Source: a virus. Taken from it: a stretch of 55,249 nucleotides of DNA. Made by a program: the position numbers and the translations under genes. This document shows positions 13,104 to 23,500 of the stretch, piece by piece (positions within the stretch are counted from its first letter, which is position 1; every line of letters starts with the position of its first letter). Where the stretch lies: positions 1-55,249 of the IMG/VR virus record IMGVR_UViG_3300032296_001930. One strand, written 5' to 3'. Below the pieces are notes generated by a model. The model was not told the origin of the DNA, made no database searches, and was given only the letters and a program-made list of their open reading frames with translations.

Positions 13104-13128
13104 AAAAACCCCCCTCCGAAGAGGGGGG
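13102..13128 (-). terminator. strong terminator of the late operon
   Basis: Minus sense: CCCCCCTC-TTCG-GAGGGGGG (13109-13128), a perfect 8-bp stem with a UUCG loop, then seven T's (13102-13108). It ends leftward late transcription just before the convergent early operon. Rightward it has no T-tract. Confidence 0.85.
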
Positions 13129-13138
13129 CGTCAAGGAG

Positions 13139-13187
13139 CCGTACTGGGCAACTATCAGTACGGGTGCGGAGGGGGAGACTCCCTCCG
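13139..13187. other. two further hairpins in the convergent junction
   Basis: CCGTACTG/CAGTACGG (13139-13163, 9-nt loop) and CGGAGGG/CCCTCCG (13167-13187, 7-nt loop) stand in a row next to the terminator. Neither has a T-tract. They may pause polymerase or protect mRNA 3' ends. Confidence 0.55.
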
Positions 13188-13191
13188 AACC

Positions 13192-14754
13192 TTATGGAGC
13201 GGCATATTCTGCGGATGGGACTGGAGGTGCAGTCTCCCCAGTTCTCTGCCGCTCTTTTTCTCTTTCGCGCAGGTAGTTGATCAGCGCAGCGCCACCGCCG
13301 ACAACCGAGGCCGGTATCGTCAGGGGCGGGAACAGCGCGGCCAGACCAGATGCGGCCGACACACCAGACAGACCTGCCTTGATGTAGTCGGGTTCGTCCT
13401 TCCGCAACTCGCTGTACACATCGGCACCCTCGCCGCCAGCACCAGCAAGAGCGAGCGGGGGCACTACATACCGACCGACCGTGGCCGCGCCAGACACCAC
13501 CGGGCGGGCCAGCGCCTTGAGTTCCTGCGTCACGACCTGCAAGCCCGATGGCTTGGGCGGAGCGGTCGGGATCGGCTGCGTCGGGGGCAGAGGACGAAGG
13601 CCACCGGCCTGCGGGGGCTGGCCCGGGGCCGCAGGTGTGGGCGGCTGGTTGACGAAGGACTGACGCGGGCCAGATCCGACGCTGGGCTGCGGGGTCATGA
13701 TGCCGCCGTAGCGCGGGTTCTCTACGAAGGTGTCACCCGGAAACCGTTGCTGAATGTTCGTGAGGGCCTGCTGGCGCTTGTTCAGCAGATCCCAGACCTC
13801 GCCCTCGGCCTTTCCGGTGCCCAGCGCACGCCCGGCCTCGATCTCCGGCAGCCCGTAGACCCGGCCGTAATTGAAGGTCGCGCTGCCCGGGCCGGTGGCC
13901 GTGGGGTAGGTGCCCGGGGCACCCAGTTGCGTGGGGCCGCCCGGCAGCCCGCCCGGGGGTTGAACCCGAACCACGCTCTGCGGGGCACCAGACGGGGCCG
14001 CAGGGGCCGCGCCGGGGCCTGCTGGGGGCATACCCCCGCCGGGCAGTCCTGCGCGTGCCTGAGCCGTGATTCGACCCGTCTCTGAGGCTTCGCCAAGGGC
14101 GGAGGCAGCGCTCAATGCACCAGACTTACCTGCGCGGTACGCAGAAACGGCCGCGCCTGCACCAGCACCGCCGATCTGCCCCATGCGGCGCTCTTGGGCC
14201 TCCATGGCTGTTTGCTCGTCGGCGCGGATGCGGGCGTCTCGCTGCTCGTCGGTTTCGCCGGGAGGGGCAGCCTCGGGCGGCGCGGCCTCGGGTGCCGCTT
14301 GGCCCTCTTGCTGGCCTTCGGTGGGTTTGGGTGCGAAGGTGCCATAGGAGTTGATCGAGCGCAGATAGTCGAACACCCGCGGATCGGGGTCTTTGCCGGA
14401 GGACATGGCTTGGATCGCGCCCGGCCCGCCGTTGTAGTAGATCGCGGTCAACTGGGGGTCGTTGCCGGTGGCCTCCAGACCCTTCTTCAGGTACTGAACA
14501 CCGGCCTCGATGTTCTGGTCGAGGTTGGCCAGTTGCTTCTCGTTGAACCCCATGCCCTTACCGGTACCGGGCATGACCTGCATCATGCCGATCTCGCCGG
14601 AAGACCCACGGGGAGGATTGGAGCGCAGGCGGCTCTCCTGAAAGGCGATGGCCACAGCCAGTGATGGATCCACGCCAGCACGCTTGGCGGCACGCGCCAC
14701 CTTCTCGGCGTTGGTGGCCTGCTCTTCGTCCAGTTTGTCGATGAAATTCAGCAT
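13192..14754 (-). CDS. internal virion lytic transglycosylase (520 aa)
   Basis: The first 130 residues are an SLT/lysozyme-like domain: AFQESRLR with the catalytic Glu40, GEIGMMQVMPGT, and the helix ending YYNGGPGAI. It cuts peptidoglycan glycan strands, presumably to let DNA pass at entry. Residues 150-400 are low-complexity Ala/Pro/Gly/Gln sequence. A C-terminal segment (VVPPLALAGAGG ... GLAALFPPLTIPASVVGGGA) is hydrophobic and may insert into the membrane. Last gene of the late operon, next to the other internal proteins. Confidence 0.85.
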   Translation of the reverse strand: MLNFIDKLDEEQATNAEKVARAAKRAGVDPSLAVAIAFQESRLRSNPPRGSSGEIGMMQVMPGTGKGMGFNEKQLANLDQNIEAGVQYLKKGLEATGNDPQLTAIYYNGGPGAIQAMSSGKDPDPRVFDYLRSINSYGTFAPKPTEGQQEGQAAPEAAPPEAAPPGETDEQRDARIRADEQTAMEAQERRMGQIGGAGAGAAVSAYRAGKSGALSAASALGEASETGRITAQARAGLPGGGMPPAGPGAAPAAPSGAPQSVVRVQPPGGLPGGPTQLGAPGTYPTATGPGSATFNYGRVYGLPEIEAGRALGTGKAEGEVWDLLNKRQQALTNIQQRFPGDTFVENPRYGGIMTPQPSVGSGPRQSFVNQPPTPAAPGQPPQAGGLRPLPPTQPIPTAPPKPSGLQVVTQELKALARPVVSGAATVGRYVVPPLALAGAGGEGADVYSELRKDEPDYIKAGLSGVSAASGLAALFPPLTIPASVVGGGAALINYLREREKERQRTGETAPPVPSAEYAAP

Positions 14755-14763
14755 GGCCTCTCC

Positions 14764-16449
14764 TTACCGCTTTTCGAGTTCTTTGCGTGCGCGTTCGCGT
14801 GCGGCGTCCAGCCCGGGGTTCTGACCCGGACGAGTGGTCGCGGCAGGGCGTTGTGCAGACGGCAGCGCGGGCAAGCGCCTCTCCATCTCGGCCAGACGCT
14901 CCTCGTACTTCTTCTCCAGATCCTTGAACATATCGCTGCGCTCGAAACGCAGGAAGGACTTGCCGGGGTTTTGCTTCTCCCACGCATCCCACGCATTCGC
15001 GACATCCATGTCGAACTGCGAGCGCTCCTTGAGCAGGTTCAGGCGAGTGCGGAGAACCTCGGGGCTGTTGGACACGCCGCCGGGGATGCGCTGCACGATA
15101 CGGCGCTCACCCTCAGTGACCTGACCCTGACCCTGCAAGTAGATCCGCGTGAAGAGCAGTTCCATCTCAGCCAGATCCGCGGCCGCCTTCTGGATGTTGT
15201 CCAGATCCCTCTGCTGCACACCGGGCAACAGTTGGGTGACCGACTGCTGCAAGGCCGGGAAGTTGATCGAGCCGCTGGGCGTTTGCACACCCTGCGAAAC
15301 GAAGTTGCCGATGGCGCTCATCAGGCCCGGGCGCTGGAAGATGCCGAAGTAGTTCTGACTCTCGCCGAGGTAGTTGCCGACGCGGCCAGTGATGCCGTAG
15401 ATGCGGCGGGCGTTGCGGTCGTTCTCGGAGACGGCGGCCTCGCGCTCCGCGGCCTTCGTGCCCAACTTGGTGGCCCGTGCCTTGCGCTCTTCTTCCTCGG
15501 TCTGCTTTTCGCCCTCTGAGCGCAAAGCGCCAGTGCCCTCGCCTGTCGCGCCGGGGCGATCCGGCCCCTTGACGATGCGATCCGCCAAAGAGTAGTAGCG
15601 CGGGTCGTTGTTGGCCCGGTACATATCGAGCAGCGCGGCGGACTTGGCATCGACCTTGAAGGTCTGGCCGTTGATCTCGCGCTCCACCAGATCACCCTTC
15701 GGGAAGGCGTAGAACATCCCGGTGGCCAGATCCAGCACGCCACCCTCTTTGGTCTGGTAGCGCTTCTGCTCGATCTCTTGCGCCTCTTTCAGGATGTCCT
15801 GAGCAGACTTCTTGGGATCGAGCATGGCGGCTTGGATGTACCGCTGCGAAGAGATGATCTCGGGGTTCGGGGGTGCCACTTGCACACCCTCTATGCCAGC
15901 AAAACCCGGAGGCTTGCCGGGCAAACCACCGCCAGCAGTAGCCGGTGCAGCGCCGGGCAGCCCGCCGGGGCCAGCAGCGGCAGCCGGGCCGGTAGGGGCA
16001 GCGGGGCCTGTAGGTGCGGCAGCAGCGCCGGGGCCGGGCAGACCGCCAGAGGGCGCACCCGAGGTCGGCATCCCGGGCATACCAAGATTGCCGCCACCGA
16101 GGATGCGCTCACGCTGGCGCAGGCGCTCCAGTTCGAGGCCGGACTGCGCTACAGCCAAGCCCTGTTGGGCCTGCTGCTGTTGCTCGATGATGCTCTTCTC
16201 TTGGGCCTCACCAAGGCTGCCTGCGACACGGCCGAGCGACTCCATGAAACTGCCGGTCTTAGTCGGCGCAAGAAACCCCTGAGCGGCCGCCAGCCACATC
16301 GGATCGAAGGTGCGGTTCTTCCGCAGGTCGAGGGACTCGTTCAGTTTCCTGAGCGCATCCTGATACACCCGGTTCGCCTCAAGGGTCGCGGGATCTGTGC
16401 CGGGGACATAGGCCGCCCCGGTAGGAACTGCTGGGGTTTTTTCAGCCAT
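14764..16449 (-). CDS. internal virion protein (561 aa)
   Basis: No catalytic domain is visible. It has helical N- and C-terminal regions separated by a Gly/Pro/Ala linker (about residues 120-185). The C-terminal 200 residues are long helices with coiled-coil character (LDNIQKAAADLAEMELLFTR, LRTRLNLLKERSQFDMDVAN). Size, helicity and position between a transglycosylase and other giant virion genes fit a podovirus ejection-type internal protein. Confidence 0.65.
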   Translation of the reverse strand: MAEKTPAVPTGAAYVPGTDPATLEANRVYQDALRKLNESLDLRKNRTFDPMWLAAAQGFLAPTKTGSFMESLGRVAGSLGEAQEKSIIEQQQQAQQGLAVAQSGLELERLRQRERILGGGNLGMPGMPTSGAPSGGLPGPGAAAAPTGPAAPTGPAAAAGPGGLPGAAPATAGGGLPGKPPGFAGIEGVQVAPPNPEIISSQRYIQAAMLDPKKSAQDILKEAQEIEQKRYQTKEGGVLDLATGMFYAFPKGDLVEREINGQTFKVDAKSAALLDMYRANNDPRYYSLADRIVKGPDRPGATGEGTGALRSEGEKQTEEEERKARATKLGTKAAEREAAVSENDRNARRIYGITGRVGNYLGESQNYFGIFQRPGLMSAIGNFVSQGVQTPSGSINFPALQQSVTQLLPGVQQRDLDNIQKAAADLAEMELLFTRIYLQGQGQVTEGERRIVQRIPGGVSNSPEVLRTRLNLLKERSQFDMDVANAWDAWEKQNPGKSFLRFERSDMFKDLEKKYEERLAEMERRLPALPSAQRPAATTRPGQNPGLDAARERARKELEKR

Positions 16450-16451
16450 GA

Positions 16452-17507
16452 TTACTCCCCGGGGCCGCCAACAATCGGAACTGCATTGCCGCTGGTGTCG
16501 TAGTACGAGCCGGTTTCCTTGTCGTAGTACACCGGCACACCTGCGGCGTTTTGACCCGCAAACTCGGTTGCATCCACATTGAATGACGCCCCGCCAAGTT
16601 TGCTCAACAAGGCCCTGCCCCAGTCAAACAGTTTGTTGGTTCCGACGCCCACAGCATTACCACCGGCACCAGTGGTTCCGCCCTGCGTCGCACCGATCAG
16701 TGACAGCACGCCGAGCACATTTTCCAGATCGGACTTCTGGTACTGGCCAGCCGTTCCCGGGCCGACCCGAGTACTGGTCTGAGTCGTTGGCACTTGGTAG
16801 CCGCGCATCAGGCCAGAGGCCGTGGTGGCGGTCTTCAAGGGATAGTCAAGCAGGCTCTGCTCATATGCCTGACGCTCCGCACCGGCCTTGGTCAAAGCAC
16901 CTGCGCCGGTCAGCCCCAGATCCTGCTGCATCTTGGCCGCCTGAGCCTGCTGCTGGCCAGCCTGAGTCAGGAAGGGCAACTCACCCAGCGCGGTCTTCAG
17001 GGCCTCGCTGTAGCCGCTCTGGAGGGCCTGAGACTGTTGTCCCATTAGGTTGCGCTGGGCGTCACTCATGGCCTGACCCAGAGCACCGGCATAGCGTTGA
17101 CCACCAAGACCACCGCTGCCAACAAAACCGGCCTTCAGGGTCGGAAGCACAGAGCGCTGGAGGGACTGCTGCTGGAGCCGCTCCATCTCATCGACCACCG
17201 CGCTGGTGTACGGATTCATCAGATCCTGTACGCGCTGGCCGGTGACGCCTTGCGCGGCGCGACTGAGGGTGTCCTGAGCGGCGCTCAGACCCGGCTTGTA
17301 GGAACCGGCGGCCTCGGGGATCTGGCCGTAGCCAACGCTTTGCAGAGCGTCGTAAGCGGCGATGCCCTCTTGCGGGGTTCGAGCCAATGCGCCCTGACCG
17401 GCCTTCGAGAGATCGGTCAGGTAATTGGTGTAGTAGTCTGGCGCAGTGTCTACTCGGGTATCGGTCGTCTTGATATCCGGCAGCGGCGCTCCTTGGGTGA
17501 TTGCCAT
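16452..17507 (-). CDS. virion structural / ejection protein (351 aa)
   Basis: A central helical region rich in Gln and Ala (ERLQQQSLQRSVLPTLKAGF ... QRYAGALGQAMSDAQRNL) recurs next to giant internal proteins in aquatic podovirus-like phages. The C-terminus is Gly-rich and ends with a small Tyr-rich beta segment (PVYYDKETGSYYDTSGNAVP). It follows the 2055-aa gene with 2 nt spacing. Probably ejected with the DNA or lining the portal. Confidence 0.6.
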   Translation of the reverse strand: MAITQGAPLPDIKTTDTRVDTAPDYYTNYLTDLSKAGQGALARTPQEGIAAYDALQSVGYGQIPEAAGSYKPGLSAAQDTLSRAAQGVTGQRVQDLMNPYTSAVVDEMERLQQQSLQRSVLPTLKAGFVGSGGLGGQRYAGALGQAMSDAQRNLMGQQSQALQSGYSEALKTALGELPFLTQAGQQQAQAAKMQQDLGLTGAGALTKAGAERQAYEQSLLDYPLKTATTASGLMRGYQVPTTQTSTRVGPGTAGQYQKSDLENVLGVLSLIGATQGGTTGAGGNAVGVGTNKLFDWGRALLSKLGGASFNVDATEFAGQNAAGVPVYYDKETGSYYDTSGNAVPIVGGPGE

Positions 17508-17509
17508 GG

Positions 17510-20500
17510 TTACCTCCTAGCCTTTCGTTTCGTGTCCTTCAGGTAGTCCAAAGGAGATTTCTTTGCCGGAGGAGGGAGATCCTGCGGCTTTGCCGACCGG
17601 TGATACGCCCGAATCGAGTGCATCATGTCGTAGAGTTTATCGCTGCCAGCCTTCGTTGAGCCATTTCCAAGGGCCGCGACGACATCCGCCGGGAAGACAA
17701 ACTCCCCGTCAGCCAGCATGGCCGGGATGTCATCGGACTGGCCGTCGCCGGGGCCGGTCACCGCATCACCGCGGCGGAAGTCCACGCGCATCTTGCCGGA
17801 GTGCTCGACCGTATTCAGACCGCCGCCAGCGTACCGGCCGTGCCGGGTACCGGTCGTGCCGCCTTCGGCCATCAAGACGCTGGCCAGCCCACCCTCCTTG
17901 GCACCCAGCGTGTAGGGCGTGAAGGCGGTTCCCATGCCCTTGAGCGGATTCAGGATCGCATCGATCTCGTTGGCCGTGCCGTAGGAGAAGTAATTCTGAT
18001 CCGGCTGCTGTTGCCCCTGTTGAGGCTGTTGCGCCTGCTGCGCTTGTTGTGTCTGTTGCATAGGTTGTCCAGTCGGCGTTTGTGCGGGGGTGTAGGTGCC
18101 CTCTTTCACGGTCTTGAGGAATTGCTCCAGAGGGCCTTCGAACTTGGCCGCCGGTGCGCCGGAGGTCATGAACGGGTCTTTGAAGGATGGCCCCGAAATA
18201 GCCTCATCACCGCCGCCGGGTCTGGCGACATAAGACATGGCCCGCTGGGTCAACTCCCTGCCCTTGGCGGCTTGGGCTGCGGCACGAGCGGCAGCGGCTT
18301 GACGCTCCTTCTCGGCCGCCATCTCGGTCTTGATGCCAGTGATCTCCCCGCCCAGCAGGGTTCCGACATCGGTGATCGCCGTCTGGAGGTTCTCGCCCAT
18401 CTGCACGCGGGCAAGCACCTCAGCCTTTTGGTTGGCGTTGAGTTCCTCGAACTGCGCCTGAGTCTCTTTGCTCAGGGTTTGCAGTTGGGTCTGAACTGCC
18501 TGATTGGTCTGGACAAGGTTTTGCTGGACGGTGTTGATGGCCGTCTCAAGGTTCTGCCCCATCTGCACCCGAGCATTGACCTCAGCCTTCTGCGCTGTTG
18601 ACATATTGTCAAAAGCGGTTTGGGTCTGCTGGCTCAGACTGGTGATCGACTCGCTGATGTTTTGCAGCGCCTGCTGGGTCTGGGTTCCCTGCTGGGCCAC
18701 CGTTTGGGCGACAGTGTTGATCGCGCTCTCAAGGTTCTGACCCTGCTGGACACGAGCGGCCACCTCGGCCTTCTGAGCGGCGCTCAGGGTGTCGAATGCG
18801 GTCTGGGTCTGCGTGCCCAGTTGAGTGACAGCGTTGCTGATGTTGTTGATGGCCGTCTGGGTGTTTGTCGCCAGATCAGTCACAGATTGCGAGGTCGCCA
18901 AATTTGCGGTTGCGTTGCTGATCGCTGTCTGCACCTGAGCCGGAGTGGCGGTCGCAGGCAACGCCGCCAGCGCGGTGTTGACAATGTTCTGCACCTGCGT
19001 CGAGGTCAAGCCCGGATTGGCCGCCATCGTGGTGTTGATCAGTTCCTGCACCTGCGCCGTGGTCAAGCCCGAGGCGGTCGTAGTGCCAGTAGTCGTACCG
19101 GTTCCGGCTGCGGTGCCAGTGGTAGAGCCGGTGCCCGCCGCTGTTCCGGTGGTCGTGCCCGTAGTGGCCCCAGTGCCAGCAGTCGTTCCAGTGGTTGTGC
19201 CTGTCGCGGTGCCAGCCGTAGAACCGGCAGTGGTGCCTGTGCCAGCAGTTGTTCCGGCAGTTGATCCAGTGCCCGCCGTTGTGCCAGCAGTGGTACCGGC
19301 GGTCGTACCCGTCGTGGTGCCAGCCGTTGTTCCGCCAGCGGTCGTTCCAACAGTGGTGCCCCCGGCCGTGGTTCCGCCGGTTGTCGTGCCACCAACAGTC
19401 GTTCCGGCGGTAGTCCCGCCAACAGTGGTTCCAGCGGTGGTGCCGCCGACGGTTGTTCCTGCCGTAGTTCCACCTGCGGTCGTTCCGGCGGTCGTTCCGC
19501 CAGTTGTCGTACCGGTAGTGGTGCCGCCAGTTGTCGTGCCGGTGGTCGTCCCGCCGGTCGTGGTTCCGGTGGTGCCGCCGGTAGTTGATGCAGCAGGAAC
19601 TACCGCGCCCTTGCTGATGGCGAGGACATCCGCAGAGGTCACAACGCCGTCTTTGTTCACATCGTAACGAAGGTCAACGGGCTTCTTGCCAAGAGCCATG
19701 TCCATCGCAGCGAGCGCATCGGGATTCGTTACCGTGCTGCCAGTAGTGCCGCCAACAGTCGCGGTGCCGCCACCTGTCGTGGTGGTCGCGCTGCCGGTAT
19801 CGGTGCCCGTGTTGGTCGTGCCACCCGTTTGAGTAGTCACAGAGCCGGTCGTGGTGCCGGAAGTTCCTCCGCCAGTGGTCACGCTGCTGCCCGGAGCCGT
19901 ACTCATCACGGCATTGGCCACCGCGGTTCCGAAGGTTTCCGCGTTCACGCCGCCGTTGGCCAGTGCGGTGTTGATCTGCGTCCTGAACACATCAGCGCCG
20001 ACCTCGTTGGTCAGGCTGTTCTTGATCGGCGCGAGTACCGCGTTGATCTGATCTTGATTCAAACCAGCAGAGGTCAGGCTGTTGGTCAGGTTCTGGTTGA
20101 GCACCCGATCCACCATCTCGTTGGCCAGCGTCTCTGCACGAGCGCCCGTAGCCCCGAGGTTCTGAAGCATATCGGCCGTGCGATCCTTGACCGTGCCGAT
20201 GCCGACACCACCGTTGCGAATGGTGTTCTCGATGCCCCTTGCAATCTGATCGATGTCGTACTGCTGGATGCCGAAAGTCTGGTAGACCTGATTGAGTGAC
20301 GGCAGCGTGGGGTTGAGCGAAGTCTCGCGGGTGTTCTCGGAGAACGGGTTCGCAGTGTTGGCGGCGTTGCGGAGGTTCTGAAGAGCCGTGCCCGTGGAGC
20401 CAGCAACACCCACCGCAGCAGTGGTGGCCAAAGCGGTATCCGCCAGTGCGTTCTTGTAGTCCTCGAAGGTTGCGTTCTTGCCCAGACCCACCGACAGCCA

Positions 20501-23500
20501 CTTGTCGGCGGCCATCTGTGCGGTGGTGGTCAGAAGTTCAGAGATCTGCTCGTTGCCCAGACCCAAGCCAAAGTTCTTCACCGAGTTGACGATCTGGCCA
20601 ACATCCCCGGTGATAGGTATGCCCTTCATGAGTTTGCTCATGCCCGGCACGCCCAAAGCCTCGCCGACGATCTCAAGCGAGGTCATCACCGCGGTGCGGA
20701 TGCCGTTCTGCTCAGGCGTAAGTTTCGTGAAGGTGAAAACCCCGTTCTGACGGGCTTCATCGGCGTTGTTCCATGTCCGGCCCTTGCTGTCGATCACGGC
20801 GTTGGAGCCTTCGATCCATGCATTGTTGGCCGCGATACCGCCAAGGGTTCCGATGGCCCCAAATGGGCCGCCAAGAGTCCAAGAGATGGCTGAGGAGATG
20901 CCAGAGGCAAGGCCGCCAGCAACGACACGCTCGTTGCCGACCAACTTGTTCATGGTCGTCTCTTTGTCCTTGGTCATCAGGTCTTGCAACTTGTCCAGCG
21001 TCGGAGTGTCGTAGCCGAACACCTCGCCCATGACCTGTCCGGCACGGGTCACCAAGCCCACCAGATCGTTGCCAGCGCCGCGGATACCTGCCCTTACGGT
21101 GCCGATGTAGTCGGTGTGATTCGATGCCTTGATCTCTCCAGTGGTAAACACCGGCGCATAGGTCTGGCCAGAGGTTCGCTCGGACACGCCCTTGTAGTTC
21201 TGAAGGTGGTCGTTGATCACCTTGTAGGTCGCCGAATCAGCGCCGCGCAGAAGGGCGGCACGCTGCTCAGGCGTAGCCTTGACATAGTTGTCGATGAAGG
21301 AGGACATCTCCTTCTCGCTGAGATCTGACGGGTTCGTGGCGCTATCGAATCGTCCAGTGATGTTGGACATCCGAATGGCCTCGGTCAGGCGGCCCTTCAC
21401 AAGGCTTACATCGCGAGTGTCGAAGTCACCGGTGGCCTGATTAACCGCGGTCTTGAATGCGGCCTCTTCCTTGGTGTCGGTGATGTAGGTGCGCGTGACG
21501 CCCTTGTCGTCAGTCCACTGGAAGGTCTTGCCCGGGCCGAGTTGCTTGCGTGCAGCAGCGTATGCCTGTCCGAACGAGACCTTCTGAGCCTGCGAAGCGC
21601 CGGGCGAGACATACCCGTCGGGAAGATCCAGACCGTTGATGGCACCACTTTGCGCGGCGGCCACCGAGTCGTCCTGATTCAGGAATGTTTGCGATTCGGC
21701 TGCGGTTGGCTTCCGATTGGCTATCGATTCGAATTCACGAGTGATCCGATCAATCGCGTGATCTTGGAACTTCGCCGAGTCGTAGTTGGTGAACGAAACG
21801 CCGGAGAAGCGCTTGGCTTCATCGTCGGTCAGCGTCAGGCCGTAATCGCGCTTGAAGATGTTCTGAACATCGGAGTACGACAACTGACGGCCAGCATCCG
21901 CGCCAAAGCGCACCACATTGCCTGTGGAGTCCTTAAATTCCAGACCGTTTTGAGACACGCCAGCGGCGTTCGTGAAGACCGGCTTGTTGACATAGTTGCC
22001 GCTCTCGTCGGGCACCATCTGATAGAACTTGCCGTCCTTCAGGGTCATGCCGTTGGACAGCGTGTAGGTGCCATCGCTGAAGTCGGTGACCTTGATTGCG
22101 CCCTCGTTCACGGCATCAATGGTCAGGTCGCGAGTTGCGATCTCGGCCACGATCTTGTTGTAGTTTTGAGCGGCGCGATCAGCGGCCTCTTTCGAGGTCG
22201 CGTAGTTCGTGTACTCCTTCTGATACTTGTCAGAAGCAGCCTTCAGGCGAGCGGCGATGTTGTCGCCGGACGGGGTCTCGATCTGGGCGCGAATTCCCTC
22301 AAGCAGGGCAACCGTCTGGGTAACAGAGTTCTCCTTGGCCTTCAGGCGATTGATAATGTCTTGAGTCTTCGCATCATCATTCAGCGCACTGAACGAATCC
22401 GAGGCGGCCTTGGCCGCAGCGCCAGCGTTGTTTGCGGTTGCGACATTGGCACGCGCAGCATCAAGGAACGACTGCTGAGTTGGGCCGTAATCCAAAGAGG
22501 TGGTTGGATTTCCCTCGGAGTCTAGAATGCTGCCATCGGGCACAAAAGCGTTGTAGTAGCCGCCGCTCTCGGGGTCGTAGCGCTGCTCATATCTGCCGCC
22601 AATGCGCTTGAAGTAGTACGAACCGTTTTCGTCTCCCGTAAACGAATACCCCAACTCGCGCATCTTTGCGTCGTAGTTCTCGTAGGCCCACTTGTTCTTC
22701 TCGTAGTCGGCCTTGGCTACCTCATAGATCGCCTTGTTGTCGTCAAAGGTCTTCTTGTAGGTGGTCAGTTGATCGGCGATGGGCGTGTACTCATCCTCGT
22801 AGATGTCCATGTACGCCGCCTGATCGGCCTTCAGCGTGGTAACGCCCTCGTTGTACTTCCTCGCCTCAGCGTCGTATTTGGCCTTGACGGCCACATAGTC
22901 GTCCTGCGCCTTCTGCGCGAGATCGGTCTTGCCGGTGAAGTCCTCGTAAGCCTTGACCGCGGTCTTGTAGAGTTCCGAGGAACCCATCTTCAGGGTAGCG
23001 TAGGCGATGTAGTTCGCAACAGCCTGAGTGGGATCTCCCTTGCCAGAAACAATCGTGTTCAGGGCGGTGCTGGTTGACCCCTTGAGCAGGTCGAGCGTGG
23101 TCTTGGAAAGGCCCCAGTTCGGGTCTTTGTTGATCTCAGTGAAGAAACTGTCCGTGCCGGTGTAGATCAGGCCCGAGGTGAAGCCTGAGGTGATGCCATC
23201 CATCACAGGCTTGCCGCTGAACAGGGCGTTCATGCCCCCAACCATGGCCTGACCAGCGGCGGAGGTAATCGTGTTGGCAACCGCAGCCGAGGTCGCCAAA
23301 GGGAGATCGAAGCCGCTGGAGATGGCCTCGGTCATGTCGGTCTTGAGATCGCCTAGCGCACTCTGTAGGCCGGTGGCCTGAAGGAAGTTTGCCGAGGCAT
23401 ACGACACAAATGCAGACTTTGCAATGTCTTCAAGGCCGCCGCCCCTAGACGCCGTGATGACTGCGGCCGTGACATAGGGCGGGATGCCGATCATGGCCCC

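Noticed and set aside
19075-19600. Repeat array that could be mistaken for CRISPR
   Set aside because: Units are short, contiguous and in frame, without spacers; they encode a Thr/Gly linker.
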